From Opitutaceae bacterium (lineage in GTDB: Bacteria; Verrucomicrobiota; Verrucomicrobiia; Opitutales; Opitutaceae), in contig JACFMR010000004.1 of assembly GCA_019455245.1 (NCBI GenBank), positions 151,365 to 215,364 of the forward strand: a stretch of DNA of 64,000 bases, read 5' to 3'. Under the pieces are notes generated by a model that did not search any database, was not told where the DNA came from, and worked only from the letters and a program-made list of their open reading frames with translations. This document shows positions 1 through 9,137 of this stretch, piece by piece. A program made the position numbers and the translations under genes. The stretch's first letter is position 1. Each line of letters starts with the position of its first letter.

Positions 1-1254
1 TACTCCCGCAGCAACGAAGGCATCCATGCGATTCTCGAGAAGGTGGATCTGGCCAATCCGGACGCCTCGATCGACCGCATCCTCAAGTTTGTCGACTACG
101 GTCACGCGTCCATCGGCGGGCTCACGGGCGGCCTGGCCATCGCGCTGGACGACATCTCGATGTGGCTGGCCTACAAACTGTTTGAACTCGCGCAGATGGC
201 CGACGGGCAGGAGTCGAGCACGCGCTACATCACGATGGACGCCAGCAATCTGCCCGCGCCCGCGGAGATCGGCATCCCCGACGACCTCGCCCCGCGCTGG
301 CAGGCGCTGATGGCGCGTTCCTTTGCCGCGTATCAGGCCGAATACGCCCGGCTCGACGCACTCGGCACGGCGGAACCCGGGCGCGTGCGCGTGCCGGAAG
401 GGGCCAAGCCCGCGGTCGTCACCCGCATCCGCAAAAACTACGCGCTCGACCGCGCGCGCTACTTCATCCCGCTGGCCACGCGCACCAACGTCGGGCTCGT
501 GCAGTCCTCGCGCATGTGGGCGACCACGGTGAAGCACCTCGATTCGCTGCCGCATCCCGAGGCCCGGGCCGCGGCGAAACTGATCCGCGACGAGCTGCTC
601 AAGCAGTCGCCGCGCCTCATGCGCCACAGCTTTGCGGAAAAATCCCACGAGGCGCAGGCTGCGCAGGAGCTGACCGCCTCGCTCCGGCTTGGTTTGGAGC
701 GTCTGTCCACCGCGCCGCTGGCCGATGCGGTTTGGGTGAAGGTGGATCGCGCCACGCCGCCGTGGCTGACCGAGACACAGCCGGTCAGCGAGGCGCTCCG
801 GCACCGCGCCAACCGCTACGGCTATCAGGGCACGGCGACGCGCCGCATGCGCGTGACCTTTGCCTGGAACAACATGGCGCTGGCCGAACTGCGCGACCTC
901 AACCGGCACCGCACCGGGCACCGTTACACGCCGCTGATCCAGGCCGGTTTTTATCTGCCACCGGAGATCGACCACGCGCCGCATCAGGCGCTGCTGGACG
1001 AGCAGGCGGCGTTGACGCGGGAGCTGATGGAGCGCGGTTCGCCCGCCTATGTTTACTCGCTGCTGCTCGGCGCGCAGACCCCGTTCGAGCACAGTACGCA
1101 CGCGGACAAGTTCATCTACGAGGCCGAGTTGCGCACGGGCATGGGCGCCCATTTCCGTTACGCCGAGCACCTCAGTGCGGTGTTGCACGCGTTTTTTGAC
1201 CAGGTGCCCGAGGCCCGCGACTGGGTGGTGGAGGGCATGGCCGAACCGGAATAA
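1..1254 (+). CDS. FAD-dependent thymidylate synthase-like protein, two ThyX-like halves (5' partial)
   Basis: The reading frame is open from base 1, so the N-terminus lies outside the window; 417 residues are visible. Two ThyX-like halves can be seen. The first has GHASIGG (visible residues 34-40) and QESSTRY (70-76). The second has NRHRTGHRYTP (301-311), which resembles the ThyX RHR signature, followed by a QAGFYLP segment. Classical ThyX, about 220-250 residues, has RHR and SxRY in one domain and methylates dUMP using FAD and methylene-tetrahydrofolate. Here the first half lacks RHR and the second has a changed tail, so this may be an active fused form or a divergent paralogue. A start at the GTG at 43 would remove conserved sequence and is unlikely. 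Confidence 0.75.
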   Translation, partial: YSRSNEGIHAILEKVDLANPDASIDRILKFVDYGHASIGGLTGGLAIALDDISMWLAYKLFELAQMADGQESSTRYITMDASNLPAPAEIGIPDDLAPRWQALMARSFAAYQAEYARLDALGTAEPGRVRVPEGAKPAVVTRIRKNYALDRARYFIPLATRTNVGLVQSSRMWATTVKHLDSLPHPEARAAAKLIRDELLKQSPRLMRHSFAEKSHEAQAAQELTASLRLGLERLSTAPLADAVWVKVDRATPPWLTETQPVSEALRHRANRYGYQGTATRRMRVTFAWNNMALAELRDLNRHRTGHRYTPLIQAGFYLPPEIDHAPHQALLDEQAALTRELMERGSPAYVYSLLLGAQTPFEHSTHADKFIYEAELRTGMGAHFRYAEHLSAVLHAFFDQVPEARDWVVEGMAEPE

Positions 1255-1300
1255 AACGTTGCTGCCCGGGACGTTTCCGATTCAAATGCCGCGGTCCAGC

Positions 1301-1690
1301 ATGAACAGCTTTCGCGCAGTCGTTTTGCTTGTGATTGGAATTTCCCTGGCGGCGACTGCTCCCGCCAAGGGTATTCTGCGGCACGATGCCGGTCGCGACG
1401 GCAAACTGATCCTGCGCGGTGCGGTGGTGACGTATCCCGTCCTCAAGCCGGCGGGCGGATTGGCGCGCCAGCCGGTGCAGGGCATTTCGCTGCGTCGAAC
1501 TGACGCGACCCCGCAAACCGTGGAAAAGCTGAACCTGCCCCGGGCGCAGCTGCATCCGGCAACCAAGACCGCCGCGCCGGTGCGTTTCCCGATGTTCGCA
1601 GCCCAACGCGAACCGATCGCCAAACGATCCACCCCCGCCACGCCCGAAGTTTTCCCCGTGGTTTCCGTTCCCCCCGCCGGTGTCCCCTGA
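1301..1690 (+). CDS. Small secreted protein of unknown function
   Basis: A 129-residue protein whose N-terminus (MNSFRAVVLLVIGISLAATA) looks like a signal peptide with a cleavage site near residue 22. The rest is rich in Pro, Ala and Arg with no recognised domain. An in-frame ATG at 1286 would add five residues; 1301 puts the charged and hydrophobic parts of the signal in the usual place. It starts 46 bases after the ThyX-like gene and its last 11 bases could overlap a longer version of the next gene. The coding call rests on the signal peptide and the tight spacing, so it is moderate. Confidence 0.5.
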   Translation: MNSFRAVVLLVIGISLAATAPAKGILRHDAGRDGKLILRGAVVTYPVLKPAGGLARQPVQGISLRRTDATPQTVEKLNLPRAQLHPATKTAAPVRFPMFAAQREPIAKRSTPATPEVFPVVSVPPAGVP

Positions 1691-1700
1691 ATCCGTTGCC

Positions 1701-2474
1701 ATGAGCCGCTTTCGTGTTCTCCAGTTCAACATGCAATTTGGCCAGGTCTGGGACGAGGCCGACCCGGACCATGCGCCCGAGAATCTGGAGGCCACCATCG
1801 CCGAGATCCGGCGACACAAGGCCGACATCATTTTGTTGCAGGAGGTCGAGCACGCGCAGCCCGGCGGCGAGCAGGTGCAGCCGCCGCCCAACTACACGCG
1901 GCTGCAGGAGGCGCTGGCCGGCTATCACTCCACCTTTGCCTATCCGCGCGCCGATCCGCGTGAGCTGCCCTTCGGCATCGGCCTGGCGATTTTTTCCCGC
2001 ACGCCGCTCAGCGACATCGTCAAACGGGATCTGCCCTCGCCGCCGATCGAGTTTGATTTTTTCGGCACCAAGACCACGCCCACCGACCGGGTGTTGATCG
2101 GCGCCCGCACGGTCATCGACGGCCATCCGCTGCGCATCTACAACACCCACCTGCTGGCGTTCTTCATGCTGGGCTCCACCAGCGAGGACAACCCGGAGCA
2201 ACGCCGGACCGTGGCCAACCTGCTGCGCGAATCGGCCGGGCCGACCCTTTTGGGCGGCGATTTCAACACGCGCAAACACGAGTCGCTCGTGCGCCAGTTC
2301 GGCGAGGTCGGCTACGCCACCGTGCAGCAGAGCGAAATCACCTGGCGGCGCATGCCGCATGTGCTCGACCACGTGTTTTACAACGCGGGTCTGCGCTGCA
2401 CCGGCCACCAAGTCTGCCCGACCCCGGCCTCGGACCACCACGCTCTGGTGGCGGATTTTGAGTTCGCGGGCTGA
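1701..2474 (+). CDS. Endonuclease/exonuclease/phosphatase (EEP) family hydrolase
   Basis: A 257-residue protein with the EEP superfamily motifs in order: LQFNMQF near the N-terminus, ILLQEVE (metal-binding Glu) near residue 45, IYNTHLLAF in the middle, LLGGDFNT near residue 185, and SDHHALVADF at the C-terminus. This fold cuts phosphodiester bonds in DNA, RNA or phospholipids using a divalent metal, and the substrate cannot be told from the sequence. The ATG at 1701 places LQFNMQF at the N-terminus as is usual in the family; an upstream in-frame start at 1680 overlaps the previous gene. No signal peptide is visible, so the product is probably cytoplasmic. Confidence 0.85.
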   Translation: MSRFRVLQFNMQFGQVWDEADPDHAPENLEATIAEIRRHKADIILLQEVEHAQPGGEQVQPPPNYTRLQEALAGYHSTFAYPRADPRELPFGIGLAIFSRTPLSDIVKRDLPSPPIEFDFFGTKTTPTDRVLIGARTVIDGHPLRIYNTHLLAFFMLGSTSEDNPEQRRTVANLLRESAGPTLLGGDFNTRKHESLVRQFGEVGYATVQQSEITWRRMPHVLDHVFYNAGLRCTGHQVCPTPASDHHALVADFEFAG

Positions 2475-2480
2475 CGCGGG

Positions 2481-2765
2481 TCAGCGTCCGCGGCGCACGC
2501 GCTCCTTCTCGTCCTCGCGCTCCTCCTCCAGCCGGCCTTTTTCGGCGGAGATCTGCCGGCGAACCTGCTCGGCCTCCTCGGCGTTGCCGGCGGCGAGGGC
2601 CTGGTCGAGTTTCTGTCGCAGGAAGATTTCCCGCTCGGCGATCTTGCCCTGAAAGACCTGATCGATTTCGGCGAGCCGGGCCTTTTGCTCCGGGGTGAGC
2701 GGCTTGGCGGTGTCGGGGTCCGATTTGGCCAGGCGTTCCATGGCGAGTTCGTAAGCGCTTTTCAT
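2481..2765 (-). CDS. Small highly charged helical protein with a UVR-like segment
   Basis: A 94-residue, strongly charged and probably all-helical protein. Residues about 50-83 (starting LRQKLDQALAAGNAEEAEQV) resemble the UVR motif of UvrB/UvrC and Clp adaptor proteins, with alternating acidic and basic residues. It begins 20 bases downstream of comEC on the same strand, so the two may be co-transcribed. The UVR likeness is by eye; a plain coiled coil is the alternative. It is convergent with the EEP gene, with only six bases between stop codons. Confidence 0.65.
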   Translation of the reverse strand: MKSAYELAMERLAKSDPDTAKPLTPEQKARLAEIDQVFQGKIAEREIFLRQKLDQALAAGNAEEAEQVRRQISAEKGRLEEEREDEKERVRRGR

Positions 2766-2785
2766 GGCGGGCAGTGTTGGCGAAC

Positions 2786-4435
2786 TCAGGCGAAGTTCAC
2801 GCCGAAAATCAGCGTCAGCGCCACGATGACGCACGGCGGCCACCATGCGCCATGGCGCCGGCTCCAGCCGTGGTGGTAGCCGTAAAGCAAACTGGCGAGC
2901 AACAGCGCCAGGCCGAGCGGGCCGATCCACGCGGCTTGGTACGCCGCAGCGTGGTAAATGCCCGGCAAGTCCACCAGCAAGCGCAGCGCCCGGTCGATCA
3001 GCCAGAGCACCAGCACGGCGGCGTGGTTGCACAGCACGCTGCCTGCGCCGAATCCGACCAGTCCGCACAACAGCGACCCCATGCCCGCGAGGATCACGAC
3101 CATGGCAATGGGTATCAGTACAACATTCGCAATCAGCGCCCCGGGCGTGAAGAGGTTGAAAAACTGCACCCCGCACAGCGAGCTCACGAGAATGGACGCA
3201 ACGCCGATGGCCAGTGCGACCAGCAGGCCGTTCCAGCCGTCGCGCACCAGATGCTGCCACCAGCGCCAGGCCCCGACCGGCAGGCTCGCAAACAGCGGCC
3301 AGCGCGCCTGCCAGCGCCCGGCGAGCGGCAGGCCCAGCGTCAACAACGCGACCACGATGCCGTAGCTCATTTGGAAACTCGCGCTGAACAGCTGCATCGG
3401 TTCCAGCAGCAGCACGATGCCGGCGGAGGCAGCCAGTGCGGCCAGCGGATTTCCGGGCACCCGCCACATGAACGAGGTCTGCACCAGCGCGACCATGCAG
3501 AACGCCCGCACTGCCGACGGCGTGCCGCCGGTGATGTCGACGTAAAGCCAGAGCAGCAGCAGGCTGAGCCAGTAGCGCCAGACGCGCGGCAGACGCAGCA
3601 ACAGCAGCAGCGCCTGAACCCCGCCGGCGATCACCCCGATGTGGAGGCCGCTGATGGCAAAGAGATGCATGGTGCCGCTCTGCATGAACAAGGTGTCCTG
3701 CTCCTCGCTGAGGTCGTGCTTGCGCCCCAGCATCATCGCCCGCAGCACGTTCGTGAGTTCCGGTTGCTTGGCCTCGATTCCGTGGCTCAACCGGTGGACG
3801 AACCGCGCTTCCATCCGCGCGCAAAACGCCCGGTAGGCCGTGGCCGGGGCGACGGTTTCAATCACCCGTCCTCGCGTCAGCTTGAAGTTCATGCCGGCAT
3901 CCGCGAGGTAACCGTCAAAGGTGTCGTCGGCGGGGTTGCGCGGCAGCAGGGTCAGCACGCCTTGGGCGGTGAGTTCGGTCGAGCGCACGGGCGCTTCCTC
4001 GCCGGGGCCGAGACGCAACGCGTAGTAGATTTTCTGGCCGACCAGATCCTGCAGATGCGGTGCGGCGTGGGTGACCTCGGCGAGGCCCGAGGTGCGTTCT
4101 TCGAAACCGGTGGCGAAAACGCGGAGGATGCGCAGCTGCAGTTGTGCTTCCCGCGGGGGCAGCCGTTCCCAGTCCGGCAGGCGGTTGCGATGCAGCTGAT
4201 AACTGGCCGCGCCGCAAAGCGCGATCGCGAGGCCGATCAGCCAAGGCCACAGGCGCGGATGACGTCCGGCCAGGACCAGCGCCGCCACCGCGGCGGGCAA
4301 CGCCAGCGCCAGCCCGAGGGCCGGTGACGGCGCCGAGCCGACCTTGCCCCACGCCAGCCCGAGGGCATAGGGTAACACCAGCCAAAGGAGGGGCGCCCGG
4401 TGGCCCAGGCTGCGATCGGCCATGCGTCCAGACAA
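2786..4435 (-). CDS. comEC: ComEC/Rec2 family DNA-uptake membrane protein
   Basis: A 549-residue polytopic membrane protein. The N-terminal part has two or three membrane helices and a small soluble DUF4131-like region (about residues 100-210). The Competence domain follows, with the family motif FAISGLHIG near residue 257 and about eight more helices. ComEC forms the inner-membrane channel that passes single-stranded DNA into the cytoplasm during transformation. The C-terminal metallo-beta-lactamase domain found in many ComEC proteins is absent; the protein ends soon after the last helix, so any nuclease step must be done by another protein. It diverges from rarA with 63 bases between starts. 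Confidence 0.92.
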   Translation of the reverse strand: MSGRMADRSLGHRAPLLWLVLPYALGLAWGKVGSAPSPALGLALALPAAVAALVLAGRHPRLWPWLIGLAIALCGAASYQLHRNRLPDWERLPPREAQLQLRILRVFATGFEERTSGLAEVTHAAPHLQDLVGQKIYYALRLGPGEEAPVRSTELTAQGVLTLLPRNPADDTFDGYLADAGMNFKLTRGRVIETVAPATAYRAFCARMEARFVHRLSHGIEAKQPELTNVLRAMMLGRKHDLSEEQDTLFMQSGTMHLFAISGLHIGVIAGGVQALLLLLRLPRVWRYWLSLLLLWLYVDITGGTPSAVRAFCMVALVQTSFMWRVPGNPLAALAASAGIVLLLEPMQLFSASFQMSYGIVVALLTLGLPLAGRWQARWPLFASLPVGAWRWWQHLVRDGWNGLLVALAIGVASILVSSLCGVQFFNLFTPGALIANVVLIPIAMVVILAGMGSLLCGLVGFGAGSVLCNHAAVLVLWLIDRALRLLVDLPGIYHAAAYQAAWIGPLGLALLLASLLYGYHHGWSRRHGAWWPPCVIVALTLIFGVNFA

Positions 4436-4498
4436 GCGGTTGCGGCGCTGGCTTCAAACTTGTTTCCCGCGGTGCAGCCCTCACGCTGCAGCTCTGCC

Positions 4499-5854
4499 AT
4501 GCTTCCGCCCGACGACCAGCCGACCCTGTTTGGGGATGATCCCACGACCGATGCGCGCCGCGAAACGGTCGAACGGCGCGACGGTTCGCACCAGCCGCTG
4601 GCGGCACGCATGCGCCCGCGACGGTTGGCCGAGGTCGTGGGGCAGGAACACATCACGCGCGAGGGCAGCCTGTTGCCGCGGCTGGTGGCGCAGAACCGCT
4701 TCGGCAGCCTGATTTTCTACGGGCCGCCCGGTTGCGGCAAAACCAGCCTGGCCGAGGCCATCGCGGCGGAAACCGGGAGCCGTTTCGTGCGCATCAACGC
4801 CGTCATGAGCAACGTGGCCGAGCTGCGCGAAATTCTGGCCATCGCGAGGCGGCGGCCCGAGGCCGCGACCATCCTTTTCATCGACGAGCTGCACCGCTTC
4901 AATAAATCGCAGCAGGACCTGCTGCTGCCCGATGTCGAGGAGGGCAACGTGCGGCTGATCGGCGCCACCACGCACAACCCGGGCTTCTACGTCAACCCGC
5001 CGCTGCTTTCGCGCAGCCACCTGTTCCGGCTCGAACCGCTGGCGCCCGATGCCATCGCCGGCGTGATGGGCCGCGCACTGGCGGAACCGGAGCGCGGGCT
5101 GGGGGCGCGCCGGTGCACGGCGGATGCGAAGATCCTCACCGATCTGGCCGTGCTGTGCGACGGGGACCTGCGGCGCGCGTTGAACGCGCTCGAGGTCATT
5201 GTGCTGAGCCTGCCCGAGGGCGCCATGATCACCGCGGCAGAAATCGAGGTGTTCGCGCGCGAGCGGCGCATCCGCTACGATGCCGACGAGGACGAGCACT
5301 ACGACACGATTTCGGCCTTCATCAAAAGCTGCCGGGGCAGCGATCCCGATGCGGCGATGTATTGGCTGGCGAAGATGCTGGCCGGGGGCGAGGACCCGCG
5401 GTTCATTGCGCGGCGGCTGGTCATTCTCGCCAGCGAGGACGTGGGTCTGGCGGATCCGCAGGCGCTGCCGCTCACGGTGGCGGCGCACCACGCGGTGGAT
5501 TTCATCGGCTTGCCGGAGGCCGAGCTCACGCTGGCGCATGCGACGCTCTACATCGCCACCGCGCCCAAGAGCAACACCGCCACGCTCGCGCTGGGCGCGG
5601 CGCATCAGGCATTGAAGAACGCGCCGGTGCAGACCGTGCCGCAACCGCTGCGCGACAAGGGCGGGCAGGCCAGCAAGCGCGCCGGACACGGCCAGGGCTA
5701 CCGGTATTCGCACGATTACCCGGAGAACATTTCCGGACAGGATTATCTCGAAAAACCGCTCACCCTCTACACGCCGAAGCCGGTTGGCTGGGAGGCGAAG
5801 ATCGCCGACCGGCTCGCGCGCTGGGCCGAGTTGAAACGGCAGTTCAAATCGTGA
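4499..5854 (+). CDS. rarA: Replication-associated recombination protein A (RarA/MgsA AAA+ ATPase)
   Basis: A 451-residue AAA+ ATPase related to clamp loaders that acts at stalled replication forks. Walker A is GPPGCGKT (residues 75-82), Walker B is ILFIDELHRF (about 125-134), and the RarA C-terminal tetramerisation region follows. The ATG at 4499 was chosen because it gives MLPPDDQPTLFGDD, in which QPTLF fits the beta-clamp-binding pattern Q-x-x-L-F, and because the PLAARMRP segment typical of RarA then falls near residue 34. An in-frame start at 4400 would overlap the divergent comEC promoter region. Confidence 0.95.
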   Translation: MLPPDDQPTLFGDDPTTDARRETVERRDGSHQPLAARMRPRRLAEVVGQEHITREGSLLPRLVAQNRFGSLIFYGPPGCGKTSLAEAIAAETGSRFVRINAVMSNVAELREILAIARRRPEAATILFIDELHRFNKSQQDLLLPDVEEGNVRLIGATTHNPGFYVNPPLLSRSHLFRLEPLAPDAIAGVMGRALAEPERGLGARRCTADAKILTDLAVLCDGDLRRALNALEVIVLSLPEGAMITAAEIEVFARERRIRYDADEDEHYDTISAFIKSCRGSDPDAAMYWLAKMLAGGEDPRFIARRLVILASEDVGLADPQALPLTVAAHHAVDFIGLPEAELTLAHATLYIATAPKSNTATLALGAAHQALKNAPVQTVPQPLRDKGGQASKRAGHGQGYRYSHDYPENISGQDYLEKPLTLYTPKPVGWEAKIADRLARWAELKRQFKS

Positions 5855-5866
5855 GTTGCCGGCGGT

Positions 5867-7945
5867 TCAACGCCGGCCGTGGAGCAGTTCGTCGGCCAGA
5901 AAACCGGCGTCGTAAACCTTGCGCAGCGCTTCGAGGATGATCGCGCTGTGCACGCTGACGGCCCGCGCCTCGACGTCGCTGTAGGCGTAGTCGGCGCTCA
6001 GCGACTGGCGGTTGCCGTCGAAGATGATGCCGACGAATTCACCGGCCCGGTTGACGACGGGGCTGCCGGAGTTGCCGCCGATGATGTCGTGCGTGCTGAC
6101 GAAGTTGAACGGCGTGGCGGGATCGACCGCGGCGGCGCGTTCAGCCCAGCGCGGCGCGAGGTCGAAGGGCGGGCGGTTTTGTTGCAGCCGGTTGCGCTCG
6201 AACAGGCCGGCGGCCACGGTTATCGGCGGCACGGGTTGGCCGTCCTCCTCGTAGCCTTCCACCGTGCCGCAGCTGAGCCGCAACGTGAACGTGGCGTCGG
6301 GATAGACGTTGGTGCCCTCGAGGGCGAAACGCGCGGCCGAGAGCACGGCTTGGGCCTGCTGTTTGATTTCGTCCTGCTGCTCGCTGTGCAGCCGCAAGGC
6401 ACGGGCTTCGGGATCGATCAGGCGCGCGAGCTCGATCATCGGGTCCCGGGCGGCGCGCACGGCCTCGCTGCCGCCGGCATACAGTTCGCGGCGGAAGGCC
6501 ACGTCGCGCACCCGCGTGCCGTTGACCAACGCCGCGGCGCGCTGCCGCGGCGACTGGCCGGCGAGAATCTGTTGCACCAAGGGATCATCAGCGCCGAGCG
6601 AGGCGACGAGGTGCGACAGTGAGTCGGCCAGCTTCACGATTTCCAGATCGGGGTGAATCGGCTGCTCGGAAAACAGTTTGAGCTCGAGTGACTCGCGACG
6701 GGCGTCGGAATACTCGCGCAGCCGTTCGCCGTTGGGCTTGGCGGATTCCTCGGCGGCGCGCAGCAGCGTGCGGGCGAGGCTGAAGGATTCGCTCCAGAAG
6801 CCCTGGCCCGTGGAGAGCAGGCGGGTGCGCAGGGCCTTGTCCGCCAGGGCGGACTGGGCGGCGGCGATGCGATCGTAGGCGGCGAGGGCGGCCGCCCCGT
6901 CGGCCGTGTCGCGCAGGCGCGCCTTGAAGGCGGCCTCGGCGGCGAGGCGGGCCCCGAGAAAGGCGGGATCCTGCAGCGCGGCGAGGTTGCCCTCGCGGAC
7001 CTTGCGGCCGTTTTGCACCCCGGCGAGATCATCCTGCGCGCGCCGGGCGTTTTCCAGGCTGCGGGCGGACCAGGTGCTCAGCAGCACCTCGCGGCGGTGC
7101 AGGGACCCGACGCTGGCCGGCAGAAAATGGTCGCGCAGGTAAAGGAGTTCGGCGGAGGTCAGCAGCCGGCTGGTGCGGCCGGGGTGCCCGGAAACGAAGG
7201 TGAGTTCGCCGGCCTGCGCCCCGACGGGTGACCACGCCAGAAAATCCTGCACCGGCAGCGGCCGGCCGTCGGCGTAAACGCGGAAGAGGGCGAAATCGAG
7301 GCAGTAGCGCGGATATTCAAAATTGTCGGGATCGCCGCCAAAGGCCGCGGCGGATGACTCCGGCGCGAAGACCAGGCGGATGTCGGTGTAGCGTTGGTAC
7401 CGGTAGAGGTGATAAAGGCCGCCCTGGTAGAGCGTGACCACATCGCTGCGCAGACCCGTGGCCTCACGGGATTCCTTTTCGATCTCGGCCATCACCCGGC
7501 GGCGGGCGGCGGTGGCCTCCGCGTCGGTCGCGTTGAGCGGGATGGCGGCGTTGACCCGGGCGGTGACGTCCTCGATCGACTGCAGGACGTTGAGCTCAAG
7601 GTCCACGCAGGGGATTTCCTCGTCCGGGCTGCGGGCAATGAAACCGTCGCGCAGCAGGTCGCGCTCCGCGGTGCTCAGCTTCTGGATGGCATCGGAGCCG
7701 ACGTGATGGTTGGTGATCACGAGGCCGTCGGCGCTGACGAAAGAGCCGGAGCCGCCGCTGTTGAAGCGCACCGAGGCGCGCATGAGGTGGTGCAACCAGG
7801 CGTCGGTGAGATTGAAATCGTGGTTGGCCTGGAGCGATTCGCGGGGCGGGTTGGAAAACAGCCACATGCCTTCCTCGGCCCGAACGGAGAGCAGTGGCAG
7901 CAGGAAGAGCAGAGCGGAGAGGATGGGGCGTAACGTGATGGGCAT
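5867..7945 (-). CDS. S46 family dipeptidyl-peptidase (DPP7/DPP11-like), secreted
   Basis: A 692-residue protein with an N-terminal signal peptide (hydrophobic core LLFLLPLLSV). The S46 catalytic residues are visible: His in VITNHHVG (about residue 80), Asp in the DNFEYPRYCLDF region, and Ser in GGNSGSPVV near the C-terminus. These enzymes remove dipeptides from the N-terminus of peptides in the periplasm. The residue 18 places after the catalytic Ser, which separates DPP7 (Gly) from DPP11 (Arg), is Gly here. That favours the DPP7-like preference for hydrophobic or aliphatic P1 residues. The start at 7945 puts the signal peptide at the very N-terminus; 18 codons upstream are also open. It converges on rarA with 12 bases between stops. 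Confidence 0.93.
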   Translation of the reverse strand: MPITLRPILSALLFLLPLLSVRAEEGMWLFSNPPRESLQANHDFNLTDAWLHHLMRASVRFNSGGSGSFVSADGLVITNHHVGSDAIQKLSTAERDLLRDGFIARSPDEEIPCVDLELNVLQSIEDVTARVNAAIPLNATDAEATAARRRVMAEIEKESREATGLRSDVVTLYQGGLYHLYRYQRYTDIRLVFAPESSAAAFGGDPDNFEYPRYCLDFALFRVYADGRPLPVQDFLAWSPVGAQAGELTFVSGHPGRTSRLLTSAELLYLRDHFLPASVGSLHRREVLLSTWSARSLENARRAQDDLAGVQNGRKVREGNLAALQDPAFLGARLAAEAAFKARLRDTADGAAALAAYDRIAAAQSALADKALRTRLLSTGQGFWSESFSLARTLLRAAEESAKPNGERLREYSDARRESLELKLFSEQPIHPDLEIVKLADSLSHLVASLGADDPLVQQILAGQSPRQRAAALVNGTRVRDVAFRRELYAGGSEAVRAARDPMIELARLIDPEARALRLHSEQQDEIKQQAQAVLSAARFALEGTNVYPDATFTLRLSCGTVEGYEEDGQPVPPITVAAGLFERNRLQQNRPPFDLAPRWAERAAAVDPATPFNFVSTHDIIGGNSGSPVVNRAGEFVGIIFDGNRQSLSADYAYSDVEARAVSVHSAIILEALRKVYDAGFLADELLHGRR

Positions 7946-8159
7946 GCCTTCAAAATGAAAAAACATCCCGAACTGACGATGACCATGTCCACCTGCCACA
8001 GGACTTTAAGCTGTGCTTCGCCCGTGATTAGAGAAAATGATTTCTGATGGTGGGGCGAGGCGACATCCCCTGACACCTAATGGTGAATTCGCGGTCAAAA
8101 TCCGGATGCACAACCTAATGCGACTTGCGGGGCCCGGCCGCCGGGCTAACCTGATGGGC

Positions 8160-8591
8160 ATGAAAACCGCCTTGGTGTTGATGATCGGGCTGTTCGGCAT
8201 GGTGGGGCAGATGGCTGCGGCACCGGCCGCGGTGGCGGAGGAGAAAACCGAGGGCGTGATTCCAGGCCTCACCATCGAACGGAAAACCGGCGCGGGCTTT
8301 CTCGGTCTCCAGGTGGTGGACGGCAATTTCAAGCTGACCTACTACGACGGCGAAAAGCAGCCGGTGACAGCCGATCATCCGCGTGCGCTGCTGCGCTGGC
8401 CGGCGCGGTACAAGTCCGGCGACGACCGGGCGATGCTCAACCGGGCCGGCGACGGCACCTACCTGACCTCGCCCAAATTTGTGCGTCCGCCCTACAGCTT
8501 CCGGCTCTTTATCACCCTGATCGCCGGCGAGGAAGGCGGGGCGGAGGGCGCCGTGGAGACCGAAACCTACGCCATCACTTTCCAGCAGTGA
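8160..8591 (+). CDS. Small secreted protein of unknown function
   Basis: A 143-residue protein with a signal peptide (MKTALVLMIGLFGMVGQMAA) and probable cleavage around residue 25-30. The mature part is rich in beta-forming residues and contains paired hydrophobic/charged strands (for example GNFKLTYYDG and PPYSFRLFITL), suggesting a compact periplasmic beta domain. No family was recognised. The start at 8160 was chosen over upstream in-frame ATGs because it gives a normal signal peptide. The last 17 bases overlap the 3' end of the convergent gene at 8575. Confidence 0.6.
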   Translation: MKTALVLMIGLFGMVGQMAAAPAAVAEEKTEGVIPGLTIERKTGAGFLGLQVVDGNFKLTYYDGEKQPVTADHPRALLRWPARYKSGDDRAMLNRAGDGTYLTSPKFVRPPYSFRLFITLIAGEEGGAEGAVETETYAITFQQ

Positions 8592-9015
8592 GGCCGCCCG
8601 CGGATTGATGGCGGTCATACTGGCGCTGCCAGCGCTGGAGGGATTCCTCGGAGAGCTCGTGCAAGGCGCGGCTGATGGTGTTGACCGAGCGCGTGATGTA
8701 GTCGCACGCCCGGTTGGTTTCCTCCGGGGTCACGCCACGCATGCTCGACATGGTCTGGATGACGGTCAGCTGGTTGTTGATCAGATCCTTCAACATCAGC
8801 TGGATTTCGTTGAAGGCCTGCTGCCGGATCTGCCGCTGGCGGCGGCGGATCAGCCAGAAGACGAGTCCGTGCAGGAGGCTGACCAGCACCGCCACGACCG
8901 CGCCAACCAGCCAGGGACTCAATCCCAGCGGTGAAATCAGCACGATCGCGAACAGGATGAGCAGCAACCCGGCGAGACTGAGGTAGATCTCGAGGTCACG
9001 TTGCAATGCTTTCAT
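8575..9015 (-). CDS. Small membrane protein with cytoplasmic helical domain, unknown function
   Basis: A 146-residue protein. Two adjacent membrane helices cover about residues 12-33 and 36-57, followed by a basic stop-transfer segment (WLIRRRQRQIRQQ). A helical domain of about 80 residues then contains LMLKDLINNQLTVIQTM, which loosely resembles the dimerisation helix of histidine kinases but has no phospho-acceptor His or ATPase domain. It could be a scaffold or partner for a signalling protein; that is inference only. It is convergent with the gene ending at 8591 and overlaps it by 17 bases. Confidence 0.6.
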   Translation of the reverse strand: MKALQRDLEIYLSLAGLLLILFAIVLISPLGLSPWLVGAVVAVLVSLLHGLVFWLIRRRQRQIRQQAFNEIQLMLKDLINNQLTVIQTMSSMRGVTPEETNRACDYITRSVNTISRALHELSEESLQRWQRQYDRHQSAGGLTAGK

Positions 9016-9137
9016 GGTTGTTGTGTGACCAAATGGTTGCCCGCCCGCCGGCCGCAGGCAACGGTTGGTTTTGGATGTTGCGGGCCCGGTGCGGGCGCCG
9101 TTGACACCGGTCGCGGGGCCGGCGACGCTGGTCGGGC

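Noticed and set aside
9016..9137. Possible FMN riboswitch before ribB
   Set aside because: The gap is GC-rich but lacks the conserved RFN-element blocks; no riboswitch can be supported.
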